Assembly (NCBI RefSeq): GCF_001723175.1
Contig: NC_064653.1
Span: forward strand, 2,852,001-2,916,000
Length of the DNA stretch: 64,000 nt
Direction of reading: 5' to 3'
DNA from: Penicillium oxalicum
Taxonomy: Eukaryota; Ascomycota; Eurotiomycetes; Eurotiales; Aspergillaceae
The notes beneath the pieces are model-generated. The model did not search any database. It was not told where the DNA came from and was given only the letters and a program-made list of their open reading frames with translations. The translations under genes were made by a program, and so were the position numbers. Position 1 is the stretch's first letter, and the number at the start of each line of letters is the position of its first letter. This document shows positions 36,426-48,040 of this stretch, in pieces.

Positions 36426-39400
36426 TGCCGCACGTGGTCGACACTACAGTGGCTTTGTCCGAGGAGACACAGCAACAAACCCGCCGTTGGTGATGAAACT
36501 TTGCTTTTTTGCTGGTGCGCTGCGGTCTTTATCTGATTTTAGTTCGAGATGCCTGCATGGATCCGACTAGCTTGTTCGAGGGAAGAGTCTTGCGGGGGCT
36601 GCGGGCGTGTCCAGTTTGCATGCCACGCCAGTCCAGGCAGAATGGTCCGGCCCCTTTGCCACGTTTGCCTTTGCCGTGGAGAATTCAGGTGATGGTGGTG
36701 GACCGATGCCAAAGACGGTGGATTTGATGGGATGCTGCGCGAAACACCGATACGAGCTCTGCAAGGTGACTATTGGGTTCAGCCGTGCATTAGCGGGCCG
36801 CTTACAGCGCGGGTGGTGTTGGGCCATCGCGTCATCTTTTGGACGAATCGTGCTTTTGTCTTCAGCCTAGGATCCTCGCCATATCTGGTTTAGCATGGTG
36901 TGAAATTAATTCTGACTCGGTTCTTTACCACATGCCAAACGGCGTTGCGCGCCCTCGCCCTGCATGAAGGATTCGGCGGACTACTCTACACTTCTTGGCA
37001 ATACTGTGGTGATACTGTAATCAACGTATAACTGTATCCAGTATTGTGTTGTATACTATACATTTGTTATACAACTAGATGCTATGATGAAGTGAAGTGC
37101 TGTATACAACCCTCTCTCTAGGATTTTTCTTTTTTTTTTCTCCCATTTCATAAGGATGTACCTTTTTAGACTTTCCAGCCCGCAAGCCCTGTGAGGGATC
37201 TGTAAAACCCTTCAGAGATCTCCAAAGAGCATCAATTCTTCTCTCTCTTAGCTTTTTGTCTGAAAGATGACAGAAGGTAGGAAAAAAAATGTTAGGCCGA
37301 TGCCGGGCGCAACCTGCACCCGGAGATTTAAAAACAGACCACCACACCCGTTGTGCCTCAATCAAGGTAGCACAAATTAACATGCGGCTGAAAGAATCGA
37401 CTGATGGCCTCCCCTGTGTACAGAATGTTGTAAATTTGACTCCGATCTGTACCATGCAAATGAATCGCAACTCCAAAGGCGATACCAGAGGTGTTCAAGT
37501 TACATCATAAATTTTCTAGAGTAATTTTCAGTACAAAATTTGAAACTTTGATCCTCATGGCTCAATATTCGAAGAAATACTCAATTTGCTCAAAATAGTC
37601 CCCTTCAGAAGTGCCTGTGCAATCTGCTTGCCCTTTCTAGAAAGACCGCTTCTAGCCGCTCATAGATCACCTCATGAAAATAAAGTTTCAGGACTGAGGT
37701 AGTCGGCACTTGGAGGTACCCTGAAGCTGAGAGTCCAGTAAGGAGTCAGGACTATAAGCAGTATCAAAAGATACTACTGTAGGTATGCTATAGAAAGGAC
37801 CGGCGCGGTGCAATGCAGTATACCTACAAGGTAAAATTGAAGCACTGAAAATTTATCCGCGCCCAAGAGGATTTCGCATTGAAATAGGTAACTGGTCCGG
37901 ATATGTGCAGCTTGGCAATTTTTCTTCACCCCCAAATGGCCTCTTTTTGCCCCCTCCGGAGACATTTACGGTATATAAATGAGTAGGTCAGGGCTGCAGA
38001 TCCTGTTCAACGCCCACGCACTTGGGCCCAGCGTCGAGTGGCTGATTTGTGCAGAACTAAAAACTCCATCGAATCCACCCCGTCAGCGGACAACCGACCA
38101 CCACATCGAGCGGGGCGTGGGGGACCGAAGATCAAATATATTGAGAAATGCATATCGGAAAGAAAAAAAAATTAAACAGGAAATTCTGTACCCTGCTGGA
38201 GATGTTGGCTTCGGTGCAGAGAGAGTCAAGGCTACCACGCCTGGGTCCAGAACCTGTCGTTAGTCGTAAACTCTATGCAAGGCGTAGGTCAATTTTTTTC
38301 GGAATTGTACGATGCCCTTCCAGAGACCATCTCCGGTTGTGGATACTCTCTATATATCCCATGCTGGCCAATATCCATCTGCTTGAAGACCATGTGCAAT
38401 GCCGCCGAAGGATCTGCAGGATGAACAAGATGTCCACTCCGCCATCGTCAAGAGAGGAACAAAGCAGATTTATCCAAGATCGGTGGTCGTTGACAAAAGA
38501 TTTAAGATTTTAGGAAAGGTCATTTCTCATTTTTCTTTGAGGCAAAACTCGGGGGAAGATTGTGTGCATGGCTTCTATCACCAGTTGAAGTTCTGCGATT
38601 TGAGTGGCTGTCAACGCAATTTACCATTCCAATCACGTATGATTTGATAATGATCTGCAGGTTTATACGAATATGTTTCAGGTCCCCTTTTCCTCCCCCC
38701 CCCCCCCTTTCTTGCTAAGAACACTCGACCGTAAGAAAATCACCTATTATTTGCTTAATATCGCAAGTGTTACTATCTCAGAGGTAGTGTATACAAAATT
38801 CTACAGGGAATGCCCTCCTGTAGATGCCAGGGGAAAACAATGGGATCGTGTCGCTCATGAGGTATCATGTGCTCTACTTTTGCAAATCATGCAGGATCGC
38901 ACGATCGTTACTTCCTTGCGGAGAAGTATCTCTTTCGGAGAATTACGTTTGTTAAGTACTCGCATTATCGATACGTGACTCTCTGCCTCCAATTTTTGGA
39001 GGCCTCTCCACTCTGCGAACACACACCTTCCCAATTAAGGTATCATCTGAGCCGTCGTACGCTCGGATCAGATCCGTTCATGCTTATGGCGGCAGGAGTT
39101 CTGATTTCAAATATCAAGCTTCCTGCAGAGAATGAATATCGGTATCTATCCAATTGAAAATAAGTCATGCAATCTCAGTAACCACCACATCCCCGCCTGA
39201 AATAAACCAAAGGGGGGGGGGGGGGGGGGGGGGTGGATGGAAATACATAGATTCGCTTCTGATTGAGAGTCATCTGCCCTTGGATCAGCGAGTACTACAA
39301 AATTAATTCGCCGCCTCTCAGTAGCAAGTCCGATTGAAGAGACAAGCCCGCAAATGCCTACCCAACACGGGACAAAGTAGCCTCAAGCCGGTAGACGTAA

Positions 39401-40230
39401 CAGGAATCGCTCGAAGTAGAAGATCTTGCACTCCCCCCCCCCTCCCTTGGGGCTCTTTAGAAGATGGTATCTTTGTGATCTTGTGAGCATTGTTTCAAAT
39501 TCAATGCCTTCTTCTATGTCATTAGAATTTCAGTCAGATAACAAGCTCATGTAACGCCAGGTTTGAAACGTGCGGTCACGGCTTGACTTTGCTGTGTCCG
39601 TGGTCCTAAAGAGTCGCGAGAAATGTAGGGCAAATTGTCCTCTTGTAGTTTTTAAGGTATGCTTAAACCCAGAAGCATTGCATTCACCGTGAGAGTGGCT
39701 TGTCAGGTTATCCAATCCGACGAATGTTTGTCATTGTGCCCATAATCGACGGTGTACCAACGAGTAGTCCAACTCAAGGTACCTGGCCAGTTGTGCCTGG
39801 AGCGCAAGGCCAGGTGCACTTGAGTATTCATTATTCTTCAAGGCTCTTATGATTTGTTTCTGTGAGTGGAAACACTTGAAACAAGCTCGTACCAAGAATT
39901 TCAATTGACCGGCTCTATGCCAGGTGAAAATATTTTGCTTGAGCAGAACTTGTTACATTAGTTTGATGGAAAGAGTGGATCTGGAAAGACTCTCTAGATG
40001 AATTCTGTGCCTGAGCGGTCAGGTGTTATGTATTGTTGGCTTGAATCGTCTCCCGCACCGCATCAAAAATCATCCGCGTCGCGTTGCCAGGAGCTCCATC
40101 GGCTTTGCGAGCTCCGCAATCTATCTTGTTTCAGTGACTGTCATCCACTAAGACTTCCACGGCGCTTGGATAAATCCTCCTCGGTTCGACATAATAACCC
40201 AATTTGGTCCTCGAAGCGGATGAAGTGAAG
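36426..40230. other. Gene-poor AT-rich region with long homopolymers
   Basis: 3.8 kb without a credible gene on either strand. It contains a C13 run (38695-38707), a G22 run (39212-39233), a C10 run near 39432 and a TA-rich patch (37015-37080). The last few hundred bases form the Ssr4 promoter. Confidence 0.55.
39212..39233 (+). repeat. Homopolymer of 22 G
   Basis: An uninterrupted run of 22 G stands in AT-rich intergenic DNA. Such a run can form G-quadruplex structures. Its length may also be unreliable in the assembly. Confidence 0.9.
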
Positions 40231-42312
40231 ATGGACGACCCAGCATCCCGGATCCCAGGGCAATTGGTGAGTGCGCTCCGAGAAGCTTCATATGCGCTGT
40301 GACGCGCTTCAAGCACGTTTGTCCTAGGAACGTGGGAATTCCAGTCTTTCTCAAGCTGACATTGCCTCACTATGATCTAGCTGCCCCATATGCACCTGGT
40401 ATCGCGCAATCGCTATCCAAACATGCACATGATGCCGACCGAAACGGCGTTGGAATACCTTTTGAGTGCGCCTCGGACCTGTCAAACGCAACCGATGCAA
40501 TGGACTTTCCTTGATGGGCCCCAGGACGGTACCGTGATGTTGACGTGGCAGCCACTCAATCATCTTGGTAACAACTTCGCAAGCGACGGGTACATTTGGG
40601 CTGACGTCGAGCAAGCCTTCACCTTTGAAGCCCGAGGATATGTACGGGACAGATCCATTCAAATATTGGCCATCCATCACATACACCAAAGCTAATTCGC
40701 GCTATTTCAGACAGTCGAGATGTTCATCCACCGCAGCGGCTACCACCCACCTAATGAAAATCTAGCCACCCACTCTCGCAAACGGTATCGCATTGTTTCC
40801 TCCAAAGTTCCGAATGCGCCCGCGCCAGACCCCTCACTATGGATCGTTCATTATTCCCGGGCACCACAGCAAGACCATATCCCCGCCAATCGTATTCCCA
40901 TTACACCTCAGGTCCAGAATGTCATGGGACAGCGACGCTTTTTACAGAGTCAGGGCCAACTGGCCCATAAGGACTTCCTCCTCCATGACCGCAACAGTTG
41001 GCCCACGGTTCGATTCCCCCCTCAGATGCCGCCTCAAGGTTTTGCGCAACCACAACCTGGCCCACCCTATCCCAGTACGCAGCCAGGCCGACCTGGCTTC
41101 TATCCGGCTCAAGCACACCCAGCTGCAGCACCACCAGCGCCAGCTCAGGGGAAAGCACCACGCGCAGCGCGTGCTCCATCAGCGGCAATGGCAGCGGTAG
41201 CGGCAGATTTCGCACTTGAGGATGAAGATGTGTCCAGTGGTGATGCGATGGATTTCTTGACGCCCCGGGAGATTAGCAAAATGCGATACGTGCAGCACCA
41301 CGAATGGATGGAGGAGATTTTTGGGTCTCATTACGCCATCTCCCAGATCACTCCGGTTTCTCTCGGTCTCGGTCGCAAGGGTGAGCTGGAGTCGCTGACG
41401 ACAGGGTTCTTCGATGCGCCGGCAGGCGGGGAGGGTCAGGAAGGGCAAGCACCCGACGCAACGAAGCTGGAACCCGCCAAGGCAGAGGAATTTGCAGACC
41501 GCGTGGCCAAGAAGGTTGCAGATATGACCGCAGAGATTGAGAAGCTCAAGAAACAGCACGCCCGACGAATGGAGCGTTTCAATCGCAGCTCGCTGTTCAA
41601 GGATGCCGAGATTCGGCTTCGTGCCGCCGCTGCCGATCCTTCGGTGACTGGCTCGGAGGTCTGGCGCTTGGAGGGTCGAATCATCATTCCTAATGAAGAT
41701 GGCGAAACGCCCCAATTGGACTACGTGGAGGAGAAGGCCAAGTTCAAGGTTGATGATGTTGTCCGGGACGTGGAGCAGACTTGGAAGAAGCAGATCGTGC
41801 CCATGCCAAAGGTCTCTTGTGTCGAGAAGGGTGGCCTGCTTGAAAAGATTGAGCCCGAGCAGAAAATGGAGCCCGAGTCGTTCGCCAATGACATGGCTGT
41901 CGATCAAACTGGCTCTCACCCGACGGACCAGTTTGGCCCATCTACTGCGGCAAGCAACACAGTTCCTCCAGTACCACCGGCCCCTCAGGCGTCTAAAGAC
42001 GTTGAAATGGACATGGGGAACCAAGCGGGCGGCGGTGGGACGACTGCAGAAAGTGGTGATTGGGTCATGGTGAATAAGGAGAACAAGGATGCCAATACAA
42101 CCCCGGGCGCTACCGTTGGCGAAAGTGGCATCGAGAGTGCCAACTTTGACGATTTCACCAACATCGACAGTGCGGGAGACGCTCTTGCAGCGTATACCGA
42201 ACAGAATGATGGGCTCGATTTACCAGATATGGATAACTCTGCGTTTGGCGACGCGTTCCATGCCTCCGACAACGAGCATTCGCATCACCCTGACACAGAT
42301 GAGATGTCCTAG
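40231..42312 (+). CDS. SWI/SNF and RSC chromatin-remodelling subunit Ssr4-like
   Basis: A 632-residue protein of the Ssr4 family (Pfam SWI-SNF_Ssr4, formerly DUF1750), a fungal subunit shared by the SWI/SNF and RSC remodellers in fission yeast. Exons are 40231-40266 (12 codons), 40381-40641 and 40711-42312, all phase 0. The family's N-terminal domain is present: LLPHMHLVSRNRYPNM, MQWTFLDGPQDGTVMLTWQP and DGYIWADVEQAF. After a Pro/Gln/Ala-rich linker, a second conserved block, DFLTPREISKMRYVQHHEWM and EEIFGSHYAISQITPVSLGL, precedes a coiled coil (EFADRVAKKVADMTAEIEKL) and an acidic disordered tail. The short first exon rests on splice signals and the in-frame join to LPHMHL. Confidence 0.87.
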
Positions 42313-43339
42313 GAACGAACATGACAGTCCAACCCCAATCTGTTGGCGTTCTGATCGTTCTCTAGGTCATATTTCATCCTGCTTTGTTTTTTGTCATTAG
42401 CTTCTTCTTTGCGACATTCCCTGGCAGGTTGGCCAGGCTATTTCAAATGGATGTATTGTTCTTCCGGGGGCGTTTGCTGGTGTATTGGTGTTGAATTATT
42501 TTGGATTTGCTCCGAAGGGTGCCATTCAACTGACGGAGACAATCTATTATCGGACAGACAGGTGGAATGCACTCAATCCCTGCAAAGTGGAGCGCTCCAC
42601 CAACTGCTATATCATCGTGAACATGAAAATGCCGGTCACCAAACATTTGAAATCAGGATACGCGTAGTGAGCACCCTTGTGGCAGTTTCTTCCATTGTCG
42701 AGTCTGTGGGCACCAAAAAAAGCGAACTGTCCTTGTCCACCCTGGTCACACGGGCAAAATTTTAGATTGGCAGGACTCGCCAGACCTGACACGCGGGCTA
42801 GCTTGCCGTAACCTTGGGGAAGGCCGGCAATTACTTCATTTCATCTAATAAACTAACTGTACGTGCCGACTTCGGTGGAGAATGGCGATCCGGGCTGAGG
42901 ACCCAGTGATCTGTGATCCCTGCACTGGGCCACGAGCTTAACTTCGAGACTCTCTCGCTTCATCGAGATTTGATGGAACCAGTCGGGTTCTTCTCAGGGT
43001 CTCGTCCATGCATTCAACGGGGAGAATGATTCGATCATACAGTCGAGAGACGAACCCAGCATCCGCCCCTCCCCGTCATGACGTCACACAGCCACCGGGA
43101 CTGCACTTCCCGCAAGTGCGCGCGGCCAGCAGCACTTGGGAGTTGAGATCATCGTCATATATGTACGGGAAGGTGCCAGCTCACTTGACTAGCTGCGGAG
43201 ATTGCGAGGGAATTCTCTTCACTCAGTTTATTCTCGTCCAGGGTCTAACTGAATTCATCTATCCTCAACCCTAATATCCAATCCAATCACGGGAAACAAC
43301 AGTGCCCTGGGCCTTGACATTCGACGCCCGTCCGCCAAC
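42313..43339. other. Intergenic region and Pil1 promoter
   Basis: 1.03 kb between two same-strand genes. No gene was recognised; a CCTCCCC-type pyrimidine-rich element lies near 43067. Confidence 0.45.
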
Positions 43340-44387
43340 ATGTGAGTGAGAAGCTGATGGTCCACCGCGTGATTTTGGATCTCTGCAATCATCCTCACTC
43401 AAAGCATGCTGATTTCTGTCTCAAGGAACCGCAACATGTCGATCCGATCTCGTAAGGAGAATAACAGCGGTCGCCATCGCTTCACCATGTCTACTTTTCG
43501 AGGCATGCAACAGCCCGAGCTGAGCAAGAAGCTGAGCCGGCTGATAAAGAGCGAGAACTCGGCGATCAGCGCCCACGAGTCGGCCGGACGAGAGCGTGCG
43601 GCTATCGCCACCGCACTCTCGGATTGGGGCGAGTCAACTGGCGACGAAGCCATCTCGGACATTTCGGACAAGCTGGGCGTGATGCTGGCGGAGATTGGAG
43701 AGCAAGAGGATATCTTCGCGCAGAACCTGGAGGACTCTCGCGGCGTACTGAAGCAGATCCGCAACATGGAGGCATCGGTGCAGCCGTCGCGCGATCAGCG
43801 TCAGAAAATCACTGACGAGATTGCGAAACTGAAGTACAAAGATCCCACCAACACACGCCTCGTCACCCTGGAGCACGAGCTTGTACGCGCCGAGGCGCAG
43901 AACTTGGTCGCCGAAGCACAGCTGTCTAACACTGTATGTGAGCGATAATCGGAAGACCACCGATTGATAGTGCTAACAAGAAGACACTGTCTGCCAGACT
44001 CGCACCAAGCTCAAGGAAGCCTATGATATTCACACTGCCGCCGTCATTGAGCGCGCGGAGAAGCAGATTCTGCTCGCTCGCCATGCTCGCCGCCTGCTCA
44101 CTCTGATTGACGACAGTCCCGTGGTCCCCGGTGACACCCGTCCCGCGTATGACAGCGAAGAGGCTGCCCGCCAGGTTCTCGAGGATGCAGAGAATGATTT
44201 GCGCTCGTGGGAGCCAAGCGTGGAGCCGATCGGTAGTTTCGCTGAGGATGCCGCCCGCACGGGCAACGACAGTTTGTCAAACGAAACCGAGCAAGACGTC
44301 GAGAGTGTTGCCACTGGACGTAGCGGTGTCAAGGTTGGCAATGCTGTCCCCTCGTCGTCAAAGCAGCTCGAGGAACCCGCCGAGTAG
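43340..44387 (+). CDS. Eisosome core BAR-domain protein (Pil1/Lsp1, PilB-like), split start codon
   Basis: A 299-residue Pil1/Lsp1-family protein, the BAR-domain scaffold that shapes eisosome furrows under the plasma membrane. Conserved features are RHRFTMSTFRGMQQPELSKK, LIKSENSAISAHESAGRERA, an IGEQEDIFAQNLEDSRGVLK helix and LEHELVRAEAQNLVAEAQLS. Exons are 43340-43341, 43426-43933 and 43998-44387. The first exon supplies only AT. The 84-nt intron starts GTGAGT and ends CTCAAG, and exon 2 supplies G, giving MNRNMSIRSRK, which matches related fungal N-termini better than starting at the internal ATG 43436. The split start is inferred; use of ATG 43436 would shorten the protein by three residues after the Met. 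Confidence 0.9.
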
Positions 44388-44900
44388 AATGTCGAAGCGC
44401 TTTGGGCTGCACCGCTCGCTTGCCCTTTTTTTGGAATCTGTTTCTGAGGAATTATTTTTATATCTCACGGCCACATCATTTCGAGTATTGTCTAATTATG
44501 TTAATGAGAGAGATGTATGTTGTGCTGGCCGCAAGGTCTCGTTGCTCGGAAGGAAACAGAATGGCCGACCAGTGCAAGACATGAGATTCCCAGCTACCTC
44601 TCTTTTACTAGACAGTATACACGACATAGCCATGGCTGCGCACTTTTGATACCGTAGCGACCAACATAAGGTCTGAAGTGAAATTCGTCGGAGAGCATAA
44701 GAGGCCAAGACCGCGGAAGCCAAAGAACCTACTATCACGTGACATCAGGCGCCAGTAGTGACGCGGAAGTTCCATAGCTCCAACGGAGCTGCCGTCCGTC
44801 GTCAACTTCATCGTCGAAACAGTACAGACATCCCTTCGCCATCCATTCTTTTTGTTCATCTCACAGCTTCGAATCACCTGGTTATCTCACATTTCGCATC
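44388..44900. other. Intergenic region and beta5 promoter
   Basis: 513 bases containing the Pil1 3' flank and the proteasome gene's promoter. No specific element was identified. Confidence 0.45.
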
Positions 44901-46275
44901 ATGGACAAGCTTGTCGCGCAATATTCGCGCCCATCCCACCAGAATGAGTTCTACACGGAGGAAGAGCAACACGATCTCACGGGGAGCCTCCCTCCGCTTT
45001 CCTTGAAGTTCGCTCTTCCTCCTGTCGCTAATGTGAGTCTCTGCGTCCGTTCAGAATGCTGTACTTTCAACGTTCAGATCTTCATGAACTGGAATATATT
45101 CGATGCCTATATGAAGCTCGGGTGCGCTCTAGTAGTCCTGTGGAGCGAGCGGACCCTTTGCCTGATCATAGATGTCTCGTCTGTCGGGCTTTTGAGCTCT
45201 TGCTAATTTGGGTTTCAACATCTTCCAGCCATCTGCCTTCCTCCGTGCCATGACCGATGACCACTCCAACCCCAGCTGTCCGATCAAGCTCGCCCACGGA
45301 ACAACAACCCTGGCATTCCGATTCCAGGGCGGCATCGTACGCCTCCTATCTCCCCTGCTCCCCAAATAACGGGGCTCAATTGCTAATGGGGGGAAAACTT
45401 GTCCGATCAGATTGTGTGCACCGATTCTCGAGCGACGGCTGGTAACTGGATTGCCAGTCAGACAGTCAAGAAAGTGATTCCGGTTTCGCGATTGAGCCGG
45501 GGAGAGGACAAGCCCTCAAAGGATCCCACTCCTGGACTTCTGGGAACGATGGCTGGTGGTGCGGCGGTAAGTATCTTGTCCCAAATTGATTTGCTTCGGC
45601 TCGATTGAGTTCAAGGTATACTGAACACCTGGATTGCTAGGATTGCCAATACTGGTTGCGTTATCTGAGCCAACAGTGTACTCTGCACGGTAAGGAGACG
45701 AATGCTTGATCCCTACTTGGGGAGCGTGGAAGTGGATTCTAAAGACGTATTGTGCAGAAATCCGACACAAGCGCCGAATCACGGTGGCGGCGGCCTCCAA
45801 GATTCTTGCCAATCTGACCTACGCTTACAAGGGCTATGGTCTCAGTATGGGAACGATGCTCGCTGGTGTATGTATTTGACGTCAGAGCCATTTCAAATCC
45901 ATGAGATCTGGATGACTAACCCAGGTGAATCTCTTGCAGGTTACACCCCAAGAAGGACCTGCCCTTTACTATATCGACTCAGACGGTACTCGCCTTGCGG
46001 GCAACCTGTTCTGCGTTGGTTCGGGTCAGACATTCGCCTATGGTGTGTTGGACGCGAACTACCGCTATGACCTCAGCGAGAAGGAGGCTCTGGACCTGGG
46101 TCGCCGTGCCATTCTCGCTGCTATGCACCGTGACGCATACTCTGGTGGCTTCATTAACTGCTACCATGTCACAGAGGCTGGCTGGGTGCACCACGGATTC
46201 GACGATATGAACCCTATCTTCTGGAAGACGAAGCTCGAGAGTGGCGAGTTCTCCAATGTCACGTCGGAGTTGTAA
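44901..46275 (+). CDS. pre2: 20S proteasome subunit beta5 (Pre2), chymotrypsin-like
   Basis: A 296-residue proteasome beta5 precursor in six exons: 44901-45032, 45229-45336, 45411-45566, 45641-45689, 45758-45867 and 45940-46275, phases closed. A 68-residue propeptide ends LAHG and is removed to expose Thr69 as the N-terminal nucleophile (mature T1 of TTTLAF). Mature Asp17 (CTDSRATAG) and Lys33 (TVKKVI) complete the active site. [20 protein letters not shown] and [20 protein letters not shown] are strongly conserved. Between VIP and GLLGTM there is an insertion of about 13 residues rich in Arg, Lys, Asp and Pro relative to yeast Pre2, close to the S1-pocket methionine. Acts in the nuclear/cytosolic proteasome core. 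Confidence 0.95.
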
Positions 46276-46499
46276 GGGACGACTGGTGACTAGGATGTAT
46301 TATTGGTCGTCATGTTAGGAATGAACACTTTGGCTCTTTGATGGCCGTTGCATCTGCTCTTGACTCGTAGGGAATAGACCGAAGCTGCAAACGCCTCATT
46401 TTCCCACTGCGCAAGTTACCTATATTCACGGCTCAATTGGTTTGTCGAGCCGAGGTGCGACGAAATCGAATACTTTCGGTAGTTTGGTTCGATGCCCGG

Positions 46500-46959
46500 C
46501 ACCACCTGTACCAGCACAGGAGAGAATTGTTCTGTCCCGTATCTTCCGTGGTTCCACAACTTCGACTGGATTTGAAGACTAAAATGACTCAACTGCTCCA
46601 ACATGGCGGACGACGGCCAGAGCCTGAATCTGTTCACCTAGTCATACACAACACATCATTTCACTGGTTGGAAGGTCTTGAATAAACGTGCCCGGACGCC
46701 GCAGGGTTGGGGCTGGTCTATTTGCCACCATATTCGCCGGGCCTGAGCCCAATCAAAGAGTTTTCTTTTTTTCTCTTTTTTTTCTGAGCTCAAGGCGTTC
46801 ATTCAGGGCAAGTGGGATTCCTACGAGAAAGAATCCCGGTCGGAGCGAGGATTGGACACTTTTCTTGAATGGTGTGTCAATGTGGTCAGTGTGAAAGAAG
46901 AGAGTGCCAGAGGCCACATTCGACATACGGGTATGAACATAGAGGATTTAGATACTTGA
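46500..46959 (+). pseudogene. Decayed DDE (Tc1/mariner-type) transposase, C-terminal part
   Basis: Fragments of one transposase C-terminus occur in order but in different frames. VLSRIFRGSTTSTGFED begins near 46528. QLLQHGGRRPEPES follows near 46590. GLSPIKEF lies near 46740-46765, interrupted by a T-rich tract. ELKAFIQGKWDSYEKES starts at 46786 and TFLEWCVNVVSVKEESARGH follows, ending at TGA 46957-46959. Fungal Tc1/mariner-like proteins have this order, with the catalytic PxxNPIE-type motif before ELKAFI. The element is inactive: several stops and frameshifts are seen and no terminal inverted repeat could be found. Two bases after its stop the coding remains of another gene begin, so the original downstream end is lost. 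Confidence 0.75.
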
Positions 46960-46960
46960 A

Positions 46961-48040
46961 CCCCCTTCCTGACCCTATTGAGTTGAAAGAGCGGGCCTCT
47001 AAGAAATTCAGTATTGGCCCTACTGTCGAGCGAGATTTCTGGAAAAAAGAGCGTGCTACAATGGATATATCACGAGGCCCTTGTAGGTGGTATCTCTCTC
47101 TGTGAAGATTTTAGTGTCTAATTGCTTGAAGGGTCAAGTGCCAAGGAGTACGTATCGAGTCTTGGTTGGCGCGAGGTGGATTGGATCAAAAATTACGCCG
47201 TTCCAAAGCCAGCCGACGATATCATGTTGAGCTCTCCAGCCCAAAATGACCCCCGTGCACAAATACCTGAGCGTTGCCCCCAACCTCATGGACATTGATC
47301 CCCTCCTTAGTCGCTCCACCCTATGGTATGGCGACCTTCACTCGTCCAACGTTTTCGTTGATGATAACCGTATCACTGCAGTTATTGATTGGCAGGGCTC
47401 GTGGGCCGGTCCACTTCTCCTTCAAGCGCAACCATCCTCATTGTTGAACTATCAAGGCAGCATCCTTCTTAATCATCCGGACAATTTCGACGACCTTGAT
47501 TCCGAGCAACAAATCCAAATCAAGCGACAAATCTTCAAATTGACACTTTTCCAGCTTTACCTGATGGAGACAGAACAACGGAATCCTTTTCTTGCGAAAG
47601 CGTTCCATTTGGACCAAGGAAAAACAAGACGTCTCGCCGTCGAATTGGCTGGGAATACATGGGACGATGAAATTGTCTCCTTCCGGGAGGCTCTCATCAA
47701 CATTGAAAAGTATGACTGCAGGTCTTCTAATACCGACAAAAAAGCTGACCGTATAAATAGGCACTGGCAAGCGATGGGGTTCCAAGGTAAATGCCCCTAT
47801 TACTTTACGGAGAAAGAGTTAAAGAGACACGCTGTAGATGCAGAAGGTTGGAATGAAGTTGAAGACTTTTTCGATCGTATCGAGGACCTTGTGAAGAGGG
47901 ATGGCTGGACCTATCCGGAAACGTTCGGTGCTGCCTTTGATTTCTTCTGCGACCTCCGAAAATTAGGTCTTGAGCGCATGAAAGGCCGAGAAAGAGAGAA
48001 TTTTGACAAACAGACCAGTTGGGCGAGAGGTCATAACTGA
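46961..48040 (+). pseudogene. 5'-truncated AIM9-like phosphotransferase (APH-type kinase fold)
   Basis: The C-terminal two thirds of a fungal AIM9-like protein of the phosphotransferase (APH) superfamily. Coding similarity begins abruptly at LPDPIELKERASKKFSIG, directly after the transposase relic. An intact-looking intron (GTAGGT at ~47085 to TTGAAG at ~47132) joins RGP to WSSAKEYVSSLGWREVDW. Near 47247 the frame shifts between SSPAQNDP and KYLSVAPNLMDIDPLL, then stays open to the stop at 48038-48040. The catalytic loop reads LWYGDLHSSNVFVDD, where the family has H-G-D, so the loop His is replaced by Tyr. The metal-binding loop is VIDWQG. The N-terminal lobe is missing. Lost 5' exons, the frameshift and the changed His mark it as non-functional. 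Confidence 0.78.
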
